Source of the DNA: Gemmatimonadaceae bacterium
GTDB lineage: Bacteria; Gemmatimonadota; Gemmatimonadetes; Gemmatimonadales; Gemmatimonadaceae
Assembly: GCA_011525845.1 (NCBI GenBank)
Contig: WYBP01000006.1
Location: forward strand, 1 to 64,000
DNA length: 64,000 nucleotides
Reading direction: 5' to 3'
Part shown: positions 51,201 to 59,894 of the stretch, in pieces
Layout: each line of letters opens with the position of its first letter
Numbering within the stretch: position 1 is the stretch's first letter
Position numbers and translations under genes: made by a program
The notes under the pieces: model-generated
The model's input: only the letters and a program-made list of their open reading frames with translations
Told to the model about the DNA's origin: nothing
The model's database searches: none

Positions 51201-51955
51201 ACACGCTCGAACCCGGCGCCGGCCGCCACACCGCGCCGATGGTGCGGCTCGGCATCCGCTCCGTGCTCGGGCTCGGCGGGAACGCGCGCACGAAGATCGA
51301 GGCGGCCACCCCGCCCTTCACCACCATCTCCGACTTCGTGCACCGCACCACACTCGACCGCCGCGCGCTGCGCGCACTCGCCGAGGCGGGGGCGTTCGAC
51401 GCGTTCGTGGAGGAGGAACCGCCGGCGCGACGGCGGCGCGTCGCGCTCTGGCGCGTGCTCGAGGCGGAGCGCGAAGGGGCCGGCCCGCTCGCCCTCTTCC
51501 CGGAGTCGCGTGTGCCACCCCACCTCCCCGCCTTCGCGCCGCCGGAACTCACGGAGGCCGACTACCGGCTCACCGGGCTCTCGCTCAACGGCCACCCGAT
51601 GCGGCACCTGCGCGCGCTCCTCGCGCCGAACGGCGTGCGCACCGCGCGCGAGCTGCACGCGCTGCGCGACGGCGAGCCGGTGGCACACGCGGGGCTCGTG
51701 ATCTGCCGCCAGCGCCCCGGCACCGCGAAGGGCTTCGTCTTCCTCACGCTCGAGGACGAGACGGGGACGATCAACGTGGTCGTGACCCCGCAGCGCTTCG
51801 AGCGGCAGGCGCTACTGATCTCACGCACGCCGCTCCTGCTGGTGCGCGGGGTGCTGCAGGTGGAGAGCGGGGTGTACAACATCCGGGCGAAGTCGTTCGC
51901 GCCGCTCAAGGCGGGGGCGGGGGAGGATGCGGTGAAGGGACACAACTACCGGTGA
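48260..51955 (+). CDS. dnaE2: Error-prone DNA polymerase III alpha subunit DnaE2
   Basis: A 1231-residue C-family polymerase. PHP domain starts YAELHCHSTFSLLDGASDP, then TDHDDVGG. The polymerase core has GRGSAANSAVCYCLG, the metal-binding PDIDIDF (about residues 425-431), a second catalytic Asp in VKIDLLGLGML, and PLFQEQGMQ and GFPESHAASFALI. An OB-fold with GFVFLTLEDETGTINVVV follows near the end. DnaE2 usually has about 1030-1100 residues; the excess lies at about 500-640, an insertion rich in Ala, Arg, Lys and Glu that includes a DNA palindrome. With ImuA and ImuB it forms the damage-induced mutasome. Confidence 0.96.
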   Translation: MTAYAELHCHSTFSLLDGASDPERLIERAVALGLTALALTDHDDVGGAVRFATAARTAGLPGLLGAELTVDVPLPAGMSATAAHALPARVTAADGTSRLRTHLVCLAESREGWGSLCTLITRARLDHPRGEPRVTLEQLAENARGLFALTGCPRGWVPQLLALGGPHAAGGAGATLTRAEAARLARDAASTLAGIFDRRLAIECWDHALPEERALVAELIPLARSLDLPWVVTNDVHYALPRGRIAHDVLCALRHGATLDQMGTRLRPNGEWYLKGAAQLAARWAGHEEGLAATLAVAERCAFRLEALKPALPRFPLPGGVGEDEYLERLVEAGAQERWGWRRTAKHDRQIAHELTLIAKLGLSGYFLIVWDIVRFARREGILCQGRGSAANSAVCYCLGITAVDPIKLELLFERFLSEERAEAPDIDIDFAHRERERVLQYVYARYGREHAAMVCEHITWRGRSAVRDAARVLGFSPEQAGVLAAFSDRFSAKSTAAALRVGSPDAADPFAPERADAMGPANYSKRALRDAPQQVEAKAQKAGARAVSDVAPATLLDAVSSDLIVGTHASTLIKEARAEHRKVRALRSDAPARAGEERKERKEPAGGPGAGSPAAKRPQDREAVRELREGGSRARPDENEESLLTRAGLDPDDPRVQRLADIVEGLDAAPRHRGIHVGGFVLTEEPLRTVVPIEPASMEDRTVIQWEKDDLDPVGLVKIDLLGLGMLTVLQDCLAYLRTTRGLTIDLGQLDCADQAVYDDLCRADTVGVFQVESRAQMNTLPRLKPRCFYDLVVEVALIRPGPIQGDMVHPYLRRRAGTEEVTYPHPSLEPILKRTLGVPLFQEQGMQVAIAAAGFTPGESDLLRKAMGHKRSRERMADICEKMIRGMEANGIDPDIARRIYNQINAFADYGFPESHAASFALIVYASAYLRHYYAPEFLCAMLNAQPMGFYAPGTLIEDAKRHGVKVLPVDVTRSRWDHTLEPGAGRHTAPMVRLGIRSVLGLGGNARTKIEAATPPFTTISDFVHRTTLDRRALRALAEAGAFDAFVEEEPPARRRRVALWRVLEAEREGAGPLALFPESRVPPHLPAFAPPELTEADYRLTGLSLNGHPMRHLRALLAPNGVRTARELHALRDGEPVAHAGLVICRQRPGTAKGFVFLTLEDETGTINVVVTPQRFERQALLISRTPLLLVRGVLQVESGVYNIRAKSFAPLKAGAGEDAVKGHNYR
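50081..50170. repeat. Nested palindromic element inside dnaE2
   Basis: Two 21-bp arms (50081-50101 and 50150-50170) are inverted copies with one mismatch, each containing GGGATCCC. Between them lies a second hairpin, GGACCGC (50119-50125), a GAA loop and GCGGTCC (50129-50135), and a CTTCGCGAAG palindrome (50141-50150). The element stays in frame and encodes part of the extra segment of DnaE2. The shape recalls REP-like or palindromic coding insertions; mobility is an inference. Confidence 0.75.
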
Positions 51956-52034
51956 GCGCGGCGCGCACCCTGGTGGGGAGCGGGAGCCGCGGAACGGGTC
52001 CATATTGCGAGCCGGACGCGCAGCACCGCGGCAG

Positions 52035-52053
52035 CCGCCCGGGACTCGGGCGG
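52035..52053 (+). terminator. Hairpin between dnaE2 and GT2 gene
   Basis: CCGCCCG and CGGGCGG enclose a GGACT loop, 80 bp after the dnaE2 stop and 22 bp before the GT2 start. There is no T-run. It may end the mutasome transcript or lie in the GT2 leader. Confidence 0.4.
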
Positions 52054-52075
52054 CGGTTCCCACCGCAGAGGATGA

Positions 52076-53008
52076 GTGACCTCGATCAGCGCCGTGATCC
52101 CGTGCTACAACGGGGCGGAGTTCCTCGCGCAGGCCATCGAATCCGCGCTCGCGCAGACACGCGCGGTCGGCGAGGTCATCGTCGTCGATGACGCGTCGAC
52201 CGACGGCAGCACCGAGGTGGCGGCCCGGTACCCCGTGACCCTGATCCGGGCGTCCCGGAACGGAGGACCCGCCCGCGCGCGGAACCTCGGGATCCGCGCG
52301 AGCACCGGCGATGTGGTCGCGTTCCTCGACGCCGACGACTGGTGGGAGCCCGGCCACTGCGAGACGGTCGTGACCCTGCTCGAGCGCTTCCCCGAGGCCG
52401 GGGTCGCGGCGAGTGCCGCACGGTTCGTCGGCACGCGGGACGGCCGATTCACCCCTCACTTCCCCCCGGGGGTGCCGACCGACGTGTTCTGGCAGGCGCT
52501 CCGCTATGCACCCATCCCCCAGATGGCGGCCATGGTGCGGCGCAGCCTGCTCGAGGAGGTCGGCGGGTACGATGAGCACCTGCGACGCGCACAGGATTTC
52601 GACCTCTGGATCCGGCTGTCGCGGCGCACGCGATTCGTGTGCTCGCACGCCGAGACGGTGCGCTATCGATGGCATCCCGCGCAGTTGAGCACCGCCACGC
52701 TGGGATCCCTCGCGCCGATGTTCGAGTCGCGCCGTCGGATGTACGAGACATTGGTCCAGGAACGGCGACTCGCCGTCGCACGCCGCGTCCGCCGAGAGAT
52801 CTGGCTGCGCTGGCTGATCGAGGCGACCCAGGCGTGGCGCGCGCGCGACCGCGCCTGGATGAGGCAGGTGCTCGACCTGCGCGCCGACGTCCCCCAGGCG
52901 CCGCTGCCCGTGAGATGGCTGGGTCGGGGCGCCGCGCGCGGCTGGTCTACACTTCCCGGCGGGGTCCGCGGATGGCTGCGCCGGCGCACGGGCTGGCCCG
53001 CGCCCTGA
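52076..53008 (+). CDS. GT2 glycosyltransferase
   Basis: A 310-residue GT-A enzyme. It opens SISAVIPCYNGAEFLAQAI, followed by VVDDASTDGS (nucleotide-binding Asp), GGPARARNLGI and VVAFLDADDWWEPGH with the metal-binding Asp motif, then QDFDLWIRLS as the catalytic acidic region. GTG at 52076 begins the first strand. It is isolated from the main glycan locus by 20 kb and follows dnaE2. Donor and acceptor are unknown. Confidence 0.9.
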   Translation: MTSISAVIPCYNGAEFLAQAIESALAQTRAVGEVIVVDDASTDGSTEVAARYPVTLIRASRNGGPARARNLGIRASTGDVVAFLDADDWWEPGHCETVVTLLERFPEAGVAASAARFVGTRDGRFTPHFPPGVPTDVFWQALRYAPIPQMAAMVRRSLLEEVGGYDEHLRRAQDFDLWIRLSRRTRFVCSHAETVRYRWHPAQLSTATLGSLAPMFESRRRMYETLVQERRLAVARRVRREIWLRWLIEATQAWRARDRAWMRQVLDLRADVPQAPLPVRWLGRGAARGWSTLPGGVRGWLRRRTGWPAP

Positions 53009-53105
53009 GACCGGCGAGAGGGCGCCGCGCCGCGGTGGCACCGCCCGAACACCGGAGCGATGCACCACCTTACATCTCACATCCCCCCTCTCACCTCTGC
53101 CTCTG

Positions 53106-53729
53106 ATGCGCCTCTCCATCTTCGGCTCCACCGGCCGCGTCGGCCGCCGCCTGATCGAGTACGCCCTGGCCGAGGGCCACACCGTCCGCGCCCTCGCGCG
53201 CACACCGGCGAAACTCGCACCCCGCCCCGGCCTCGAGGTCGTCGCCGGTGACGTGCTCGACCCCGCTGCGGTCGCACGCGTCATCACCGGCACCGACGCC
53301 GTCCTCTCCGCACTCGGCGGCGCAGGCCTCGAGGACCCGGGCGAGGCACAGTCGCAGGGGATGCGCAACATCGTCGCGGCGATGCAGGCGCAGGGCGTGC
53401 GCCGCGTGCTCGGCGTGGCCGGGAGCGGGATCCTCGACTCCGCGAAGGGAGGCCTCCGTCACGACCAACCGAACTTCCTCGCGATGTTCAAGCCGGTGAG
53501 CATCCGCCACATGGAGGCGTGGCACGCCATGCGCGACAGCGACCTCGACTGGACGATGGTCGCCGCGCCGGACCTCGTGGACGGCGAGCGCACCGGCACC
53601 TATCGCACGCTCCCGGAGCGCCTCCCGGAGAAGGCGAAGCAGATCTCGGTGGAGGACGTCGCGGACTTCATGCTGGAGGAGATGACGGCGCGAGCGCACC
53701 TGCGCCGGCGCGTCGGGATCGGCTACTGA
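53106..53729 (+). CDS. NAD(P)-binding atypical SDR-like protein
   Basis: A 207-residue Rossmann protein. The dinucleotide site is IFGSTGRVGRRLIEYAL, then VRALARTP, VVAGDVLDP and VLSALGG. RRVLGVAGSGIL follows, and the later DWTMVAAPDLVDGERTG and ISVEDVADFMLEEM match NmrA/BVR-B-like NAD(P)H-binding proteins. No Tyr-x3-Lys is seen, so it is atypical and may be a flavin/biliverdin-reductase-like enzyme or redox sensor. The ATG is at 53106. It overlaps the convergent lyase gene by 7 bp. Confidence 0.85.
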   Translation: MRLSIFGSTGRVGRRLIEYALAEGHTVRALARTPAKLAPRPGLEVVAGDVLDPAAVARVITGTDAVLSALGGAGLEDPGEAQSQGMRNIVAAMQAQGVRRVLGVAGSGILDSAKGGLRHDQPNFLAMFKPVSIRHMEAWHAMRDSDLDWTMVAAPDLVDGERTGTYRTLPERLPEKAKQISVEDVADFMLEEMTARAHLRRRVGIGY

Positions 53730-54616
53730 GCGGCCTCGGCGAGCCGCGCGCGCAGCCAGGTGCCGATCCCGCGCACCGCCTCCGCGTCGATCCCCGTCTC
53801 GAATCCGCGCTCCCCTAGCAGCGCGAGCACGGATTCCGTCGCGACGTTCCCCGTCGCGCCGGGAGCGAAGGGGCAGCCGCCGATCCCGGCCACGCTCGCG
53901 TCGAAGCTCCGGACGCCGAGATCGAGGCAGGCCCCGATGTTCGCGATCGCGCGGCCGTAGGTGTCGTGGAAGTGGCCGTTCACGCGTGTCGCCGGCACCT
54001 CCGCGAGCGCGGCGCGGAAGAGCGCCCTGGTCCCCTCCGGCGTCCCCACCCCGATCGTGTCCGCGATGCTGAACTCCTCGACGCCCATGGCGGCGAACTC
54101 CCGCACCACGCGCACCACGGCCTCAGGTGGCACCGCGCCCTCATAGGGACAGCCGAGGGCGCACGAGACCGTCCCCCGCACGGAGATGCCCGCGGCCCGC
54201 GCCGCCGCGACGACCGGGCGGAACCGCTCGAGGGATTCGGCGATGGAGCAGTTGATGTTCCGCTGCGAGAAGGTCTCGCTCGCGGCGCCGAAGACGACGA
54301 TGCCGTCGGCCTTCGCAGCGAGCGCTCCAGCATAGCCGCGTTCGTTCGGCGTGAGCACCGAGTAGTGCACGCCCGGCCGCCGCGTGATGCCGGCCATCAC
54401 CTCGGCGGCGTCCGCCATCTGCGGCACGGCCTTCGGCGAGACGAACGACGTGACCTCGATGTGCGTGAAGCCGGCCGCGCTCAGCTTGTCCACGAGCGCG
54501 ACCTTCACCGCCGTTGGGAGCAGCGCCTTCTCGTTCTGCAGGCCGTCGCGGGGCGAGACCTCCACGAGCGTGACCAGGTTCGGCGCGGAGGCGGGCTTCG
54601 AGTGCGCGGGTGGCAT
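53723..54616 (-). CDS. Hydroxymethylglutaryl-CoA lyase family enzyme
   Basis: A 297-residue TIM-barrel aldolase/lyase. VEVSPRDGLQNEK holds the catalytic Arg-Asp and metal ligand. HIEVTSFVSPKAVPQMADA is the family signature, NGHFHDTYGRAIAN gives the metal His pair, and AGIGGCPFAPGATGNVATE contains the active-site Cys loop of HMG-CoA lyases. It cleaves HMG-CoA to acetyl-CoA and acetoacetate in leucine catabolism, or a related acyl-CoA. The ATG at 54616 gives a short unconserved N-tail. It is divergent from the VOC gene. Confidence 0.93.
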   Translation of the reverse strand: MPPAHSKPASAPNLVTLVEVSPRDGLQNEKALLPTAVKVALVDKLSAAGFTHIEVTSFVSPKAVPQMADAAEVMAGITRRPGVHYSVLTPNERGYAGALAAKADGIVVFGAASETFSQRNINCSIAESLERFRPVVAAARAAGISVRGTVSCALGCPYEGAVPPEAVVRVVREFAAMGVEEFSIADTIGVGTPEGTRALFRAALAEVPATRVNGHFHDTYGRAIANIGACLDLGVRSFDASVAGIGGCPFAPGATGNVATESVLALLGERGFETGIDAEAVRGIGTWLRARLAEAAQ

Positions 54617-54650
54617 TGTCCGGTCAATGGGGATGCCTCAAGCTTAATGC

Positions 54651-55139
54651 ATGGCTGACTACGTCATTCCGGCGCGCACATCGATCGGGCACACGCACCT
54701 CAAGGTCTCGGACCTCGACCGCGCCCTCGCGTTCTGGCAGGGGGTGCTCGGCTTCGAGCTCCAGCAGCGCATGGGCGCGCAGGCGGCTTTCCTCTCCGCC
54801 GGCGGCTACCACCACCACATCGGCCTCAACACCTGGGAGAGCGCGGGCGGCAGCGCGCCCCCGCCCGGCACGACCGGCCTCTATCACGTGGCGATCCTCT
54901 ATCCGACCCGCCGCGACCTCGCCATCGCGGTGCGGCGAGTGCTCGACGCGAGCATCCCATTGCAGGGGGCGAGCGACCACGGCGTCAGCGAGGCGATCTA
55001 CCTCGCCGACCCGGACGGGAACGGCGTCGAACTCTACTGGGACCGGCCCGGCGCCGAGTGGCCGCGTGACCCCGCCGGCGGGGTGGCGATGTACTCACGG
55101 CGGCTCGACCTGGACGCGCTGCTCGCACTCGCCGGGTGA
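54651..55139 (+). CDS. VOC-family (glyoxalase/dioxygenase-like) protein
   Basis: A 162-residue protein with two beta-alpha-beta-beta-beta modules. IGHTHLKVSDLDRALAFWQG gives the first metal His, GGYHHHIGLNTW the central His cluster, LYHVAILYPTRRDLAIAV the second-module His, and YLADPDGNGVELYWDR the final Glu ligand. The pattern is that of catechol-2,3-dioxygenase-like VOC proteins. The ATG is at 54651. The substrate is unknown. It is 70 bp upstream of the DUF3365 gene on the same strand. Confidence 0.9.
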   Translation: MADYVIPARTSIGHTHLKVSDLDRALAFWQGVLGFELQQRMGAQAAFLSAGGYHHHIGLNTWESAGGSAPPPGTTGLYHVAILYPTRRDLAIAVRRVLDASIPLQGASDHGVSEAIYLADPDGNGVELYWDRPGAEWPRDPAGGVAMYSRRLDLDALLALAG

Positions 55140-55209
55140 TCGCGCCGCCTCGCTCGCGGGCCACGGGCATGCGCGCGAGATTCCGTGCACGCCCACACTT
55201 GGAGAGCAG

Positions 55210-55818
55210 ATGCGCCAGCGAACCCGGCCGATCGTCGCCCTCATCCTCGCACTCGCCGCGGCCTGCGCGGCGCCTCAGGAGCGTGACGAGACGCCTCCGA
55301 CCGCCGACTCGCTGACGGTCGCGCGCGCGCGGGATGCGGCCGCGGCGCTAGGACCCGACCTGATGGGGTTGCTGCTCTCGCAGCTCGACCGCGGCGGCCC
55401 GGAAGCGGCGCTCACGGTGTGCGTGGACTCGGCGCAGGTGCGGACCGCGCGCCACTCGGTGGACGGCGTCGCGATCCGCCGCATCGGCACCCGCGTCCGG
55501 AACCCGGTGAATGCGCCCGACTCGCTCGAGACACGGCTCCTCGCGTATCTCGCCGCCGAGCTGGACGCGGGGCGGCTCCCCGCCGAGTTCACCGAGGTCG
55601 CGCGCACCGGTGCCGACGGCACGTGGGAGCTTCGCTACCTGCGGCCGATGGTGCTGCTCGACCGCTGCACGGCGTGCCACGGGGCGGAGTCGGAGATCGC
55701 GCCGCGCGTGCGCACCCTGATCGCCTCGCGGTATCCGGCGGACGAGGCGGTCGGCTACCGTCCCGGCGAACTCCGCGGCGCGATCAGCGTGCGCGTGCCC
55801 CTCCCCGCCACGCAGTGA
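55210..55818 (+). CDS. DUF3365 (Tll0287-like) heme-binding lipoprotein
   Basis: A 202-residue protein. The signal peptide ends in a lipobox-like LAAACAAP, so an anchored envelope protein is likely. The mature part has IRRIGTRVRNPVNAPDSLE and LRPMVLLDRCTACHGAES with one c-type heme motif (C-x2-C-H), then PRVRTLIASRYPADEAVGYRPGELRGAISV, the DUF3365 signature order. It is thought to be a redox/heme sensor-type domain. The ATG at 55210 has GGAGAG upstream. It overlaps gluQ by 4 bp (GTGA). Confidence 0.88.
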   Translation: MRQRTRPIVALILALAAACAAPQERDETPPTADSLTVARARDAAAALGPDLMGLLLSQLDRGGPEAALTVCVDSAQVRTARHSVDGVAIRRIGTRVRNPVNAPDSLETRLLAYLAAELDAGRLPAEFTEVARTGADGTWELRYLRPMVLLDRCTACHGAESEIAPRVRTLIASRYPADEAVGYRPGELRGAISVRVPLPATQ

Positions 55819-56729
55819 GCGCACTCCGCCTCGACGGCGGATTCACCACGCGCTTCGCACCCGCCCCGACCGGCTTCCTCCACCTCGGGCACGCCGTGAA
55901 CGCAGTCTGGGTGTGGGGCGCGGCGCGCGCGTTCGGCGGCCGCGTCCTGCTCCGCATCGAGGACCACGACCGCGGTCGCTGTCGCCCGGAGTACGAACGC
56001 GCGCTGCTGGACGACCTCGACTGGCTCGGCCTCGTGCCGGACGTGGGGGCCACGGAGGAGTTCCGTCGCGGGCCGCACGCGCACCGACAGAGCGACCAGT
56101 CCGCGCGCTACGAGGCACGCCTCGCGCAGCTCGAATCGCAGGGCCTCGTCTATCCCTGCACCTGCTCGCGCGCCGACATCGCGCGGCAGGGCTCCGTGGA
56201 CGAGACGGAGGGCGCCGAGCTCCGCTACCCGGGCACCTGCCGCGACGCCGCACGCGATCCTCGCTCCACGGCCGCCCGTCGCATCCGGTCCGAGGCGGGG
56301 CGCACCGAACGCTTCCACGACCTCCGCCTTGGGGAACAGGTGCAGGACCCGGACGCGCAGTGCGGCGACCTCCTCGCGCGCGATCGCAACGGGCATTGGA
56401 CCTACCAGTTCGCCGTGACGGTGGACGACCTCGAGCAGGGCATCGACGTCGTGATCCGCGGCGAGGACCTCCTCGCCTCCACCGGGCGCCAGCTCCGGCT
56501 CGCACGCCTGCTCGGCCGCACCGCGATGCCGCGCTTCCTGCATCACCCGCTCGTCCTGCACCCCGACGGACGGAAGCTGAGCAAGTCCGCCGGCGACACG
56601 GGCATCCGGGAGCTGCGCAAGGCGGGGCGCACGCCGGCGGAGGTGCTCGGCCTCGCCGCCCGGGCAGCGGGACTGCAGGCGGATCCGGACCCCATCGACG
56701 CGGATTCGCTCGCGAGCCTGTTCCGCTGA
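55815..56729 (+). CDS. gluQ: Glutamyl-Q tRNA(Asp) synthetase
   Basis: A 304-residue truncated glutamyl-tRNA synthetase paralogue lacking the anticodon-binding domain. FAPAPTGFLHLGHAVNAV is the HIGH motif, RIEDHDRGRC follows, CTCSRADIA is part of the zinc region, and HPDGRKLSKS carries the KMSKS-like loop. It charges glutamate onto queuosine at position 34 of tRNA(Asp). GTG at 55815 overlaps the DUF3365 gene by 4 bp. The length and missing C-domain distinguish it from GltX. Confidence 0.93.
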   Translation: MSALRLDGGFTTRFAPAPTGFLHLGHAVNAVWVWGAARAFGGRVLLRIEDHDRGRCRPEYERALLDDLDWLGLVPDVGATEEFRRGPHAHRQSDQSARYEARLAQLESQGLVYPCTCSRADIARQGSVDETEGAELRYPGTCRDAARDPRSTAARRIRSEAGRTERFHDLRLGEQVQDPDAQCGDLLARDRNGHWTYQFAVTVDDLEQGIDVVIRGEDLLASTGRQLRLARLLGRTAMPRFLHHPLVLHPDGRKLSKSAGDTGIRELRKAGRTPAEVLGLAARAAGLQADPDPIDADSLASLFR

Positions 56730-56754
56730 GCCCAGCGGTCGCAGATTCTGCGGC

Positions 56755-58527
56755 ATGACCATCCCGTCGCGCCTCCCACTCGCCGTGGCCGCGCTGCTCG
56801 GCGGCCTCGCCCTCATCGGTCCCTCCCTCGCCGCGCAGGACGCGGACCTGATCCTCACCGGCGGCCGCATCTGGACCGGCGACACGGCGCGCCCGTACGC
56901 CGAGGCGGTCGCGATCCGGAACGGCCGGCTCATCGCCGTGGGGAGTGCCGCGGAGGCCGCGCGGCACCGCGGAGCCGCCACACGGGTGATCGCGCTCGGC
57001 GGACGGTTCGCGACACCCGGCTTCATCGACAACCACACCCACTTCGGCCAGGCGGGCGCGCTCCTGCTCGGCGTGAACCTCCTGGACGTCTCCGACGCGG
57101 GTGCCTTCGCAGCGAGAGTGAAGGGGGCGCGCGACCGGCTCCCCGCGGGTGCGTGGATCACCGGCGGCGACTGGGGCGCCTACGAGGACTGGAACGCGGG
57201 GAGCGCAGGGGCCGCGCCGAACGCACCGCCGCGTGCGCGCTTCTCCCCCGACCGTTCGATCATCGACTCGGTGACTCCCGCGACCCCGGCACTGCTCCAG
57301 CGCTGGGACCGCACCGCGTACCTCGCGAACGGTGCGGCCCTCGCCGCGGCGAGTCTCGACTGTGCGTCGCCGGTGGACGGGCTCGAGTGCACCGCGGGCC
57401 GGGCGACCGGCCGCGTGAGCGGAGCGGCCCTCGCGCGCGTGCGCGCCGCGATCCCGGCCAAGTCGTTCGAGCAACGGCTGCGCGAGGCGCGCACCGCCAT
57501 CGCACACCTGAACGAGATGGGCGTCACCGGGATCCACGACATCACGCCCCGGGAGCAGCTCCCGGTCTACCACGCGCTCAAGGAGCGCGGCGAGCTCACC
57601 GTCCGCGTCTACGCGCGCCCCACGCTCGACAAGTGGGACGAGCTCAGCGCCGTGGGCATCCCGCACGGCTTCGGGGACGAGTGGCTCCGCATCGGCGGGC
57701 TCAAGGGATTCGTGGACGGGATCCAGGGCAACTCGACCGCACGCTTCTATGAACCGCAGCTCCATTCGGGCAGGCGCGGCGAGTGGCGCGACTCGACCAA
57801 CACCGCCGCCACGAGCGGACCGGGCTCGGGTATGGAGCCCGCGGGCAACATGCTGCGAAACCTCGACGGCGCGGACCGCGCGGGCCTCTGGCCGCAGGTG
57901 CACGCCATCGGCGACGAGGCGATCGACACCCTGCTGACTCTGTACGAGAAGGTCATGCGCGAGAATCCCGCGCGCGAGCGGCGCTTCCGCATCATCCACT
58001 CGCAGGTGCTGCGGGGCGCGGAGACGGCCCAGCGGTACGCGCGCCTCGGCATCATCGCCGAGGTGCAGCCCTATCACGCGATCGACGACATGCGATGGAT
58101 GGAGGAGCGGATCGGCGAGCGTTCGCGCTGGGCCTACGCCTTCCGCACGCTGCATGACGCGGGGGTGATGCTGACCTTCGGCTCCGACTGGCCGGGGACC
58201 AACGCCTCCTGGTACACGGCGAATCCGATGCACATCCTCTATGCCGCCGTCACGCGCAGGACGATGGACGGCAGGCCGGAGGGGGGCTGGTTCCCCGAGG
58301 AGCGACTCGACCTGCTGACCTCGCTGCGCGCCTACACCGCGAACAACGCGTGGGCGGCAGGTGAGGAGGCGCTCAAGGGCAAGCTGATGGTCGGGATGCT
58401 CGCGGACGTGGTGGTGCTCGACCAGGACCTGTTCGCCCTTGCGCCCGACCGCATCAAGGACACGAAGGCGCTGCTCACGGTCGTCGGCGGCCGGATCGTC
58501 CACGCGGCCGCACCCTTCCAGCGTTGA
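56755..58527 (+). CDS. Exported YtcJ-like amidohydrolase
   Basis: A 590-residue metal-dependent hydrolase of the Amidohydro_3 group. It has a cleavable signal (LPLAVAALLGGLALIGPSLAAQ). DADLILTGGRIWTGD is the small beta-sandwich domain. Metal ligands are in FIDNHTHFG (His-x-His), WPQVHAIGDEAID and FGSDWP (Asp). EGxPADVVVLD-like LVGMLADVVVLDQD ends the barrel. It hydrolyses an amide or cyclic amide in the periplasm. The next gene, a symporter, starts in its stop codon (TTGA), so products may be taken up directly. Confidence 0.9.
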   Translation: MTIPSRLPLAVAALLGGLALIGPSLAAQDADLILTGGRIWTGDTARPYAEAVAIRNGRLIAVGSAAEAARHRGAATRVIALGGRFATPGFIDNHTHFGQAGALLLGVNLLDVSDAGAFAARVKGARDRLPAGAWITGGDWGAYEDWNAGSAGAAPNAPPRARFSPDRSIIDSVTPATPALLQRWDRTAYLANGAALAAASLDCASPVDGLECTAGRATGRVSGAALARVRAAIPAKSFEQRLREARTAIAHLNEMGVTGIHDITPREQLPVYHALKERGELTVRVYARPTLDKWDELSAVGIPHGFGDEWLRIGGLKGFVDGIQGNSTARFYEPQLHSGRRGEWRDSTNTAATSGPGSGMEPAGNMLRNLDGADRAGLWPQVHAIGDEAIDTLLTLYEKVMRENPARERRFRIIHSQVLRGAETAQRYARLGIIAEVQPYHAIDDMRWMEERIGERSRWAYAFRTLHDAGVMLTFGSDWPGTNASWYTANPMHILYAAVTRRTMDGRPEGGWFPEERLDLLTSLRAYTANNAWAAGEEALKGKLMVGMLADVVVLDQDLFALAPDRIKDTKALLTVVGGRIVHAAAPFQR

Positions 58528-59894
58528 CCACGCCCCTCGCGGCGCTCCTCGCATTCCTCGCGCTGCAGCTGGGGATCGGGGTCTGGGTCTCGCGCCGGAT
58601 CGTCTCCGAGTCGGACTACCTGATCGGCGGCCGGCGACTCGGCTACCTGCTCACCACCTTCTCGATCTTCGCGACCTGGTTCGGCGCGGAGACGGTGATC
58701 GGGTCCTCCTCCTCGGTGTACGGCGAGGGGCTCTCGCTCGCGTCGGCGGAGCCGTTCGGCTACGGGCTCTGCCTGATCCTGATGGGCGCGATCCTCGCGC
58801 GCCCGCTCTGGAACCGCGGACTCACCACGCTCGCGGACCTGTACCAGCAGCGCTTCGGCACGCGCGTGGAGCGGCTCGCGGCGGTCCTGCTCATCCCGAG
58901 CTCGATCCTCTGGGGCGCGGCACAGGTGCGCGCGTTCGGGCAGGTGATCGCCTCGGCGAGCACCATCCACTTCGAGGTGGCGATCGGGCTCGCCGCACTC
59001 TTCACGATCGCCTACACGGCGTTCGGAGGGCTCCTCGCGGATTCGATCACCGACCTCATCCAGGGCGGGATCCTCGCGTTCGGGCTCGTCGCGATGCTCG
59101 TCGCGGTGGTCATCAGCGTCGGCGGGCCGGCCGATGCGCTGCACCTGCTCGCGACGACCGACCGGGTGAACCTCTCGCCGGCCGCGGCCGGCCACTGGCT
59201 GGAGACGCTGGAGGCGTGGGCGATCCCGGTCTGCGGCTCCCTCGCCGCCACGGAGGTGGTGGGGCGCGTCATCGCCGCGCGCTCGCCGCAGGTGGCGCAG
59301 CGCTCCTCCCTCGCGGCGGGCGGGCTCTACCTCGCGATCGGGAGCATCCCGGTGCTCATCGCGCTCATCGGCGGGTCCCTCGTGGGGACGCTCGCCAACC
59401 CGGAGCAGCTCCTGCCGACCATCGCGCAGGAGGTCCTCCCGACCGTGCTCTTCGCCATCTTCGCCGGCGGGCTCGTCGCGGCGATCCTCTCGACGGTGGA
59501 CTCGACCCTGCTCATGGCCGCGGGGATCCTCTCGCACAACCTGATCGTGCCCATCGCCGGGATCACCGAGGAGCGGACCAAGGTGCGCGTCGCCCGCGGT
59601 GGCGTGATCGCGTTCGGCGTGATCGCCTACCTGCTCGCCCTCAACTCGGAGGGCGTCTTCGCGCTCGTGGAGCAGGCCTCGGCCTTCGGATCGTCCGGGA
59701 TCCTCGTCACGGTGCTCTTCGCGCTCTTCACCCCCTGGGGTTCCGCGCGCACGGCGGCGGCGACCCTGGTGGTCGGACTCGTGGTGTACATCGGGGGCGT
59801 GATCGCGGGACTCCCCGCCCCCTACCTCGCCTCGCTCGGGGCGTCACTCCTCACCTGGGGCATCGGATGCGCGGTCGACTCAGCGGCGTCCTGA
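58524..59894 (+). CDS. Sodium:solute symporter (SSF family)
   Basis: A 456-residue protein with about 13 hydrophobic helices. SDYLIGGRRLGYLLTTFSIFATWFGAETVIG is the SSF helix 1-2 region; AAILSTVDSTLLMAAGILSHN is the signature helix with the Na2-site Ser/Thr/Asp cluster. It imports an organic solute with sodium. TTG at 58524 overlaps the amidohydrolase stop by 4 bp; the next transporter gene overlaps its end by 28 bp, so the three genes form one unit. The solute is unknown but may be the amidohydrolase product. Confidence 0.9.
   Translation: MTTPLAALLAFLALQLGIGVWVSRRIVSESDYLIGGRRLGYLLTTFSIFATWFGAETVIGSSSSVYGEGLSLASAEPFGYGLCLILMGAILARPLWNRGLTTLADLYQQRFGTRVERLAAVLLIPSSILWGAAQVRAFGQVIASASTIHFEVAIGLAALFTIAYTAFGGLLADSITDLIQGGILAFGLVAMLVAVVISVGGPADALHLLATTDRVNLSPAAAGHWLETLEAWAIPVCGSLAATEVVGRVIAARSPQVAQRSSLAAGGLYLAIGSIPVLIALIGGSLVGTLANPEQLLPTIAQEVLPTVLFAIFAGGLVAAILSTVDSTLLMAAGILSHNLIVPIAGITEERTKVRVARGGVIAFGVIAYLLALNSEGVFALVEQASAFGSSGILVTVLFALFTPWGSARTAAATLVVGLVVYIGGVIAGLPAPYLASLGASLLTWGIGCAVDSAAS

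Noticed and set aside
46454-51688. A 1744-codon open frame on the minus strand across imuB and dnaE2
   Set aside because: High GC leaves few stop codons in antisense frames. Its translation is Arg/Glu/His-rich without domains, while the plus strand carries clear polymerase motifs.
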